NCBI RefSeq assembly: GCF_932526225.1
Contig: NC_064048.1
Location: forward strand, 6,430,627-6,494,626
DNA: 64,000 nt
Reading direction: 5' to 3'
DNA from: Nematostella vectensis
Taxonomy: Eukaryota > Cnidaria > Anthozoa > Actiniaria > Edwardsiidae
Part shown: positions 59,087 through 64,000 of the stretch, piece by piece
Numbering within the stretch: position 1 is the first letter of the stretch
How the letters are laid out: each line of letters begins with the position of its first letter
Program-made: the position numbers and the translations under genes
Notes under the pieces: generated by a model
The model's database searches: none
Seen by the model: the letters and a program-made list of their open reading frames with translations, nothing else
What the model was told of the DNA's origin: nothing

Positions 59087-59330
59087 CTTCGGGTTCCCTG
59101 CAAAAACCCTGCTTGTTCTCTGGGCACCTATCATAGAAAAAAAGCGTATCTTCACTGGTACTAGCTGCCTGCCTGTGTCTCGGGTTCACTGCAAAAACCC
59201 TGCTTGTTTTCTGGGCACCTATCATAGAAAAAAAGCGTATCTTCACTGGTACTCTAAGCCTGCGATTTATATGTGTTTTTAAATTGATATTACCTATTCA
59301 CTAGCTGCCTGCCTGTGTCTCGGGTTCGCT
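59087..59330 (-). repeat. duplications spanning the RhoGAP stop codon and 3' UTR
   Basis: cgggttc(c/a)ctgcaaaaac plus about 80 bp more occurs at 59,090 and 59,181 (91-bp period). A 27-bp stretch beginning ctagctgcctgcctgtgtct occurs at 59,161-59,187 and 59,301-59,327. The latter encodes the last codons and stop of the RhoGAP gene, so the coding end has been copied into the 3' UTR. Confidence 0.8.
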
Positions 59331-59489
59331 GAATAAATACTCTGTGTTCTCGAGTACAAGACAGGTAAAGGTGTTGATCTGGGCCATGGCGTCAAGGGAA
59401 GAAGCGGCGGTCCGTCCCCAGATAAGGTTAGGTCCGAAAACAATCGCTAAGTTACTTGCTGTCATCTTATTGGCTGGATGCTGCTGGAC
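59301..59489 (-). CDS. p50RhoGAP-like protein, terminal coding exon
   Basis: 62 codons plus stop (TAG, 59301-59303), starting after acceptor acactactttcag, phase 0. It encodes NKMTASNLAIVFGPNLIWGR, the strongly conserved C-terminal part of RhoGAP domains. The Asn in NLAIVFGP corresponds to the conserved Asn that binds the small GTPase. It ends LENTEYLFSEPETQAGS. Like p50RhoGAP (ARHGAP1), the protein stops soon after the domain. Confidence 0.9.
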   Translation of the reverse strand, partial: VQQHPANKMTASNLAIVFGPNLIWGRTAASSLDAMAQINTFTCLVLENTEYLFSEPETQAGS

Positions 59490-59561
59490 CTGAAAGTAGT
59501 GTTGGAAGAATGTCAGTCACCGACTCCTCTGTTTTTGTTAATCATTGAAAATACATGGGTT

Positions 59562-59710
59562 TATTCGCGAGGAGACTTCAAAATGACAATCTACGAATAA
59601 AGTCTGATGTGTTATTGACGATATTTGATTGAAAATATCTTGGTTACTCGCTTGAATTAGCCAATGGAAATGGATGCTTTGTGTGATTTGCCATTGAGCA
59701 AGAGCAAAAA
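59562..59710. repeat. dispersed repeat in the last RhoGAP intron, partner at 29.86 kb
   Basis: Near-identical to 29,858-30,010 in the same orientation, with caatctacgaataaagtctg and cttggttactcgcttgaatt. It lies between the last two coding exons. Confidence 0.85.
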
Positions 59711-60314
59711 ATGGCGGCGTGATTGGTCTTCTTAACACCTCTTCAGTAACACCTTTGTTACTGTTTACATTCAAATGAAGAAAGAAACTATGTGAAGAAA
59801 ATTCTAAAAAAAAACAAACATTAACAGAATTCAGTAGAAAAAAACGCTTTTCCAAAATTTCCGGCTAGAACTAGATGGTTCCTTTTTTTTTCTAACTCGG
59901 TATTTTGCTCACATTTGACTTAACGAATGAGTTCTTCAAAAAAATATCTATCGGGGAGTGAGGCAAGTATCGAGGGAAGGGGAACGTGCCCCCTGAATAT
60001 TTTCGAAAATTAAAAGGAAATCTAATCCAATAAAGATGTCAACGGTACAACAGAGAGAAATATTGAACTGCCAAATTTAAACGCACTTTCTTTAGATGTG
60101 ATTTTAATACATCGCTAACGAAGCTAACAAAATTTTAGAGCGAAGACACACTAAAATTGGCCTAATTTTATTCGACATAACATCTGAATAAAGTCAACTT
60201 GGCTACATTATGCAGGAGCTATATTATTTTAGATATTCGGAGAAGGCTAGATTGAACTATATTGTGCAGTCTCAGAAAATTCAAGGCCCCATGCATGGGA
60301 TACAATTGACCCAC

Positions 60315-60424
60315 CTCTTGCAGGAATTCCATGATGAATTTTAGAAGAGCGAAGTTTTCGGCGGGCAGCCTGTTATGCAAAGCGCTCCACGTCTCCATTA
60401 GCTTCTTATCGCGGTCGCCGAGAG
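60315..60424 (-). CDS. p50RhoGAP-like protein, third visible exon
   Basis: 110 bp between acceptor cttctcctcag and donor GAG|gtgggt, entering in phase 1 (completing Ala) and leaving in phase 0. It encodes LGDRDKKLMETWSALHNRLP then AENFALLKFIMEFLQE. This matches the RhoGAP helices around the L-P-x-x-N-x-x-L-L-x-x-L block. Confidence 0.9.
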
Positions 60425-60723
60425 CTGAGGAGAAGATTGAGACGAGAAATGAATGGCTTAGAAAGGGAGCCACCAAAAGGTAGAATTCAACTACAATATC
60501 ATCGAAACCAAAAACACGAGAAAAACGACCGAGTAATGTTGAGTAATAAAATTTGTTAATTCAAAACCAAATTCTAATTGCGTGGAATTAAAAGCACGAC
60601 AGAAATCAAGTATGATTACAGCAAGTGAAAATATACTTGCAAAGTACTCTTTGTTGGGAAATCATTCGTATACGATATCAGAAAACGCATGGGGACGTCA
60701 AGGGCGGTAAATAACCCACGTAC

Positions 60724-60930
60724 CAACAATCTCATTGATCACGTCACAGAGTTCGTATGTGAGGAGAGGTTCGGGGAGTTCTCGTAGGAACTTCTTGATG
60801 ATAGCCGCAGCGCAGTGCACGTCGCCAAGCTCGGTGTAGTCTACAGGTGTGCCCTGGTTGAACATTACCGTGACTTGCTTCACCATCTGGCTGTTTGCGG
60901 ATCGACGAAATATCCCTTCCACATCAAGAC
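60724..60930 (-). CDS. p50RhoGAP-like protein, second visible exon with arginine finger
   Basis: 207 bp between acceptor atctctag and donor GTTG|gtacgt, phase 1 at both ends. It encodes VEGIFRRSANSQMVKQV, with the arginine finger in GIFRR, then IIKKFLRELPEPLLTYEL with the conserved Lys and Arg/Pro-rich block of RhoGAPs. The protein should stimulate GTP hydrolysis by Rho-family GTPases. The closest family by eye is p50RhoGAP/ARHGAP1-ARHGAP8. The Sec14/BCH domain expected in that family would lie beyond the right edge. Confidence 0.93.
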
Positions 60931-63478
60931 CTAGAGATACCATACTCATGTTATTAACGTACTTTCGAGTACCATAAAAGCGTAACCAGCCAAATAAGTA
61001 CCTTTTTCTTTGTTAGTTTCGAAGAGATGAGGGAATGGGGAGGGGGAGGAGGTTACTTCTAAAAGCGGCTGTGCCTCCTATACCACAAAAGAGTTTTAAA
61101 TGTTTTTGTATCTGTATCCCCCCCCCCCCCCACACACACACACAGATAAATTGGAGGTATGCAACAACTACGAGAGAAAAAAAAAATAGCCAAGATTTGT
61201 CAAGAAAAGTAAAAGATCATGAACAGTCCAGGAGATCTAGTTTTTAAAATGGAAAAGATATGACATAAGATCGGCAATATTAATTGCACCAGGCCAAGGG
61301 ACGTCTCATTCTCGGAGACCCACAGCGTGTTCTTGGATGTAACGGCAATATTAATTGCACCAGGCCAAGGGACGTCTCATTGTGGCCAAGGGAGGTAACA
61401 TTTTCGGAGGCCACCGTTCTCTTGGTTGTACGGCAATAATAATTGCACCACATGGCCAAGGGAGGTATCATTGTCGGAGACCCACCGTTCTCTTGGTTGT
61501 ACGGCAATATTAATTGCACCACATGTCCAAGGGAGGTATCATTGTCGGAGACCCACAGCGTGTTCTTGGATGTAACGGCAATATTAATTGCACCACATGG
61601 CCATGGGATGTATCATTGTCGGAGACCCACTGTGTTCTTGGATGTGCGGCAATATTAATTGCACTACAAGGCCAAGGGAGGTATCATTGTCGGAGACCCA
61701 CCGTGTTCTTTTTTTGTGCGGCAATATTAATTGCACCACAAGGCCAAGGGAGGTATCATTGTCGGAGAACCACCGTGTTCTTGGATGTGCGGCAATATTA
61801 ATTACACTACAAGGCCAAGGGAGGTATCATTGTCGGAGAACCACCGTGTTCTTGGATGTGCGGCAATATTAATTGCACTACAAGGCCAAGGGAGGTATCA
61901 TTGTCGGAGACCCACCGTGTTCTTGGATGTGCGGCAATATTAATTGCACTACAAGGCCAAGGGAGGTATCATTGTCGGAGACCCACCGTGTTCTTGGATG
62001 TGCGGCAATAATAATTGCATTACATGGCCAAGGGAGGTATCATTGTCGGAGACCCACCGTCTTGGATGTGCGGCAATATTAATTGCACCACATGGCCAAG
62101 GGAGGTATCATTGTCGGAGACCCACAGCGTGTTCTTGGATGTAACGGCAATATTAATTGCACCACATGGCCATGGGAGGTATCATTGTCGGAGACCCACT
62201 GTGTTCTTGGATGTGCGGCAATATTAATTGCACTACAAGGCCAAGGGAGGTATCATTGTCGGAGACCCACCGTGTTCTTTTTTTGTGCGGCAATATTAAT
62301 TGCACCACAAGGCCAAGGGAGGTATCATTGTCGGAGAACCACCGTGTTCTTGGATGTGCGGCAATATTAATTGCACTACAAGGCCAAGGGAGTTGTCATT
62401 GTCGGAGACCCACCGTGTTCTTTTTTTGTGCGGCAATATTAATTGCACCACATGGCCAAGGAAGGTATCATTGTCGGAGACCCACCGTGTTCTTGGATGT
62501 GCGGCAATATTAATTGCACCACATGGCCAAGGGAGGTATCATTGTCGGAGACCCACCGTGTTCTTGGATGTGCGGCAATATTAATTGTACTACAAGGCCA
62601 AGGGAGGTATCATTGTCGGAGACCCACCGTGTTCTTTTTTTTGTGCGGCAATATTAATTGCACCACAAGGCCAAGGGAGGTATCATTGTCGGAGACCCAC
62701 CGTGTTCTTGGATGTGCGGCAATATTAATTGCACCACAAGGCCAAGGGAGGTATCATTGTCGGAGACCCACCGTGTTCTTGGATGTGCGGCAATAATAAT
62801 TGCATTACAAGGCCAAGGGAGGTATGATTGTCGGAGACCCACCGTCTTGGATGTGCGGCAATATTAATTGCACTACAAGGCCAAGGGAGGTATCATTGTC
62901 GGAGACCCACCGTGTTCTTGGATGTGCGGCAATGTTAATTGCACCACATGGCCAAGGGAGGTATCATTGTCGGAGACCCACCGTGTTCTTGGATGTGCGG
63001 CAATATTAATTGCACTACAAGGCCAAGGGAGGTATCATTGTCGGAGACCCACCGTGTTCTTGGATGTGCGGCAATGTTAATTGCACCACATGGCCAAGGG
63101 AGGTATCATTGTCGGAGACCCACCGTGTTCTTGGATGTGCGGCAATATTAATTGCACTACAAGGCCAAGGGAGGTATCATTGTCGGAGACCCACCGTGTT
63201 CTTGGATGTGCGGCAATATTAATTGCACTACAAGGCCAAGGGAGTTGTCATTGTCGGAGACCCACCGTGTTCTTGGATGTGCGGCAATATTAATTGCACT
63301 ACAAGGCCAAGGGAGTTGTCATTGTCGGAGACCCACCGTGTTCTTGGATGTGCGGCAATATTAATTGCACCACATGGCCAAGGGAGGTATCATTGTCGGA
63401 GACCCACCGTGTTCTTGGATGTGCGGCAATATTAATTGCACTACAAGGCCAAGGGAGGTATCATTGTCGGAGACCCAC
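60931..63478 (-). other. RhoGAP intron filled by a satellite
   Basis: The intron runs from donor gtgggt (ending at 63478 on the plus map) to acceptor ctctag before 60930, about 2.5 kb. Some 87% of it is the 71-bp array. The rest, 60,931-61,264, holds a C/CA-rich stretch (61,119-61,143) and nothing recognised. Confidence 0.8.
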
Positions 63479-63492
63479 CGTTTTCTTGGATG
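61265..63492. repeat. 71-bp satellite, about 31 units, derived from an exon-intron junction
   Basis: The unit on the plus strand includes gcggcaatattaattgcact, acaaggccaagggaggtatc and attgtcggagacccaccgtg + ttcttggatgt (71 bp). The first units (61,265-61,440) are diverged and the rest nearly uniform. Variants are cactacaagg / caccacatgg, ggaggtat / ggagttgt and extra T in ttcttttttt. On the minus strand each unit reads CATCCAAGAACACG|gtgggt. This copies the 3' end of the 63479-63552 exon (CATCCAAGAAAACG) with its splice donor. The period is not a multiple of three, so the many 70-codon frames are artefacts. Confidence 0.95.
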
Positions 63493-63552
63493 AACTCCAC
63501 TGATGTGCGTATAGCTCGCGGAATAACTTCCCCATTGTTTGTTTCACGCAAC
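63479..63552 (-). CDS. p50RhoGAP-like protein, first visible exon
   Basis: 74 bp after acceptor atcctcccttctag, entering in phase 2 and leaving in phase 1. It encodes LRETNNGEVIPRAIRTSVEF then IQEN, the start of the RhoGAP domain (the IP-x-x-x-x-x-x-x-x-F/Y-I/L block). The codon split across the intron completes Gly, giving ENG-LDVEGIFRR, which agrees with the family. Its last 14 bases and donor are the source, or a copy, of the 71-bp satellite junction. A preceding exon must exist but was not found in the remaining 450 bp. Confidence 0.88.
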
Positions 63553-64000
63553 CTAGAAGGGAGGATAGAAAAAAAAGTCTAAATTAATGCTGGATTAGCA
63601 GAATCTGGCTTATGAGACCAATAGGGAAGCAATAAAACCAACGCTGCTCATTTTGAAGTAGCTACATACACACAATTCAAAGGACTCATACTTGGAGTAC
63701 AGGAAAACCTTTATTTTAGCATGGTTATAGTTGGAACAAATTATGGGACAAACTTTCTTAGCTTCCAAAATTTGCAGAGTAGTAACATCTTGCAAGACAT
63801 TACCCAACATAAAATGTCCCTGATACCATCTACAATTAACCCGAGCAGGAACTTACTGAAAAGTAAACAAGACGGATTTTTTTTTCAAGACATGTATAAC
63901 CCATCGGCAAAATCGAAAATATATATGGGCGGATATACAGAGCTACTTGACGGATTAATTTATGAGTCGATGTAGTAGTATATGATTACCAGGATAGTGC
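63553..64000. other. upstream RhoGAP intron, nothing further recognised
   Basis: Open frames on both strands (63610-63810 minus, 63721-63975 plus) have no RhoGAP or Sec14-like text. This is probably intron running off the window edge. Confidence 0.4.

Noticed and set aside
61443-63503. Over twenty overlapping ~70-codon plus-strand open frames with a repeated GGIIVGDPP-type text
   Set aside because: They are produced by the 71-bp satellite: the period is not a multiple of three, so the same text appears in rotating frames. There is no sign of coding constraint.

Overview
The window is eukaryotic nuclear DNA. It has spliced genes with GT/AG introns, a BEL/Pao LTR retrotransposon, many MITE-like inverted repeats, long minisatellites and recurrent poly-G/poly-C runs. 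The two host genes that can be recognised, a HELT-type bHLH-Orange factor and a p50RhoGAP-type GTPase activator, are animal genes. Together with the compact introns this suggests an invertebrate metazoan, most plausibly an anthozoan cnidarian. The species is an inference and is not shown by the sequence.

Layout. 0.8-7.0 kb is a nearly intact but mutated BEL/Pao element on the minus strand, with two near-identical LTRs and a 5-bp target duplication. 8.0-10.0 kb is an imperfect inverted-repeat element enclosing two unknown small ORFs. 10.3-14.7 kb is a retroelement and transposase graveyard: an RT-polyprotein tail, a LINE RT, a gag zinc knuckle and an IS1595/Merlin-like DDE exon. 15.1-15.5 kb holds a short element with a complete type I hammerhead ribozyme, flanked by 27-bp direct repeats. 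15.8-19.5 kb is a candidate TIR-bounded element carrying a decayed protein-kinase gene. A roughly 100-bp minisatellite lies between its kinase pieces, a MITE interrupts it, and the whole unit sits between satellite-like sequences (19.5-22.3 kb and left flank). 22-38 kb is mostly intergenic DNA with foldback elements, including a 31.7-36.1 kb unit whose core is a 33-bp minisatellite with an open frame.

38.65-45.58 kb (+) is a complete four-exon HELT-like repressor gene of 481 codons, with two CACGTG boxes just upstream of its start and a long 3' region containing a 31-G run. 47-59 kb is mostly non-coding and holds dispersed repeats, an 80-86 bp CG-rich minisatellite and a possible bidirectional promoter near 58 kb.

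59.3-63.55 kb (-) is the 3' part of a p50RhoGAP-like gene. Four exons with matching splice phases encode the whole catalytic GAP domain; the N-terminal part lies beyond the right edge. Its first visible intron holds about 31 copies of a 71-bp satellite. Each copy repeats the last ~15 nt of the upstream exon plus its 5' splice site, so the intron is an array of decoy splice donors. This and the hammerhead element are the most unusual things in the window.
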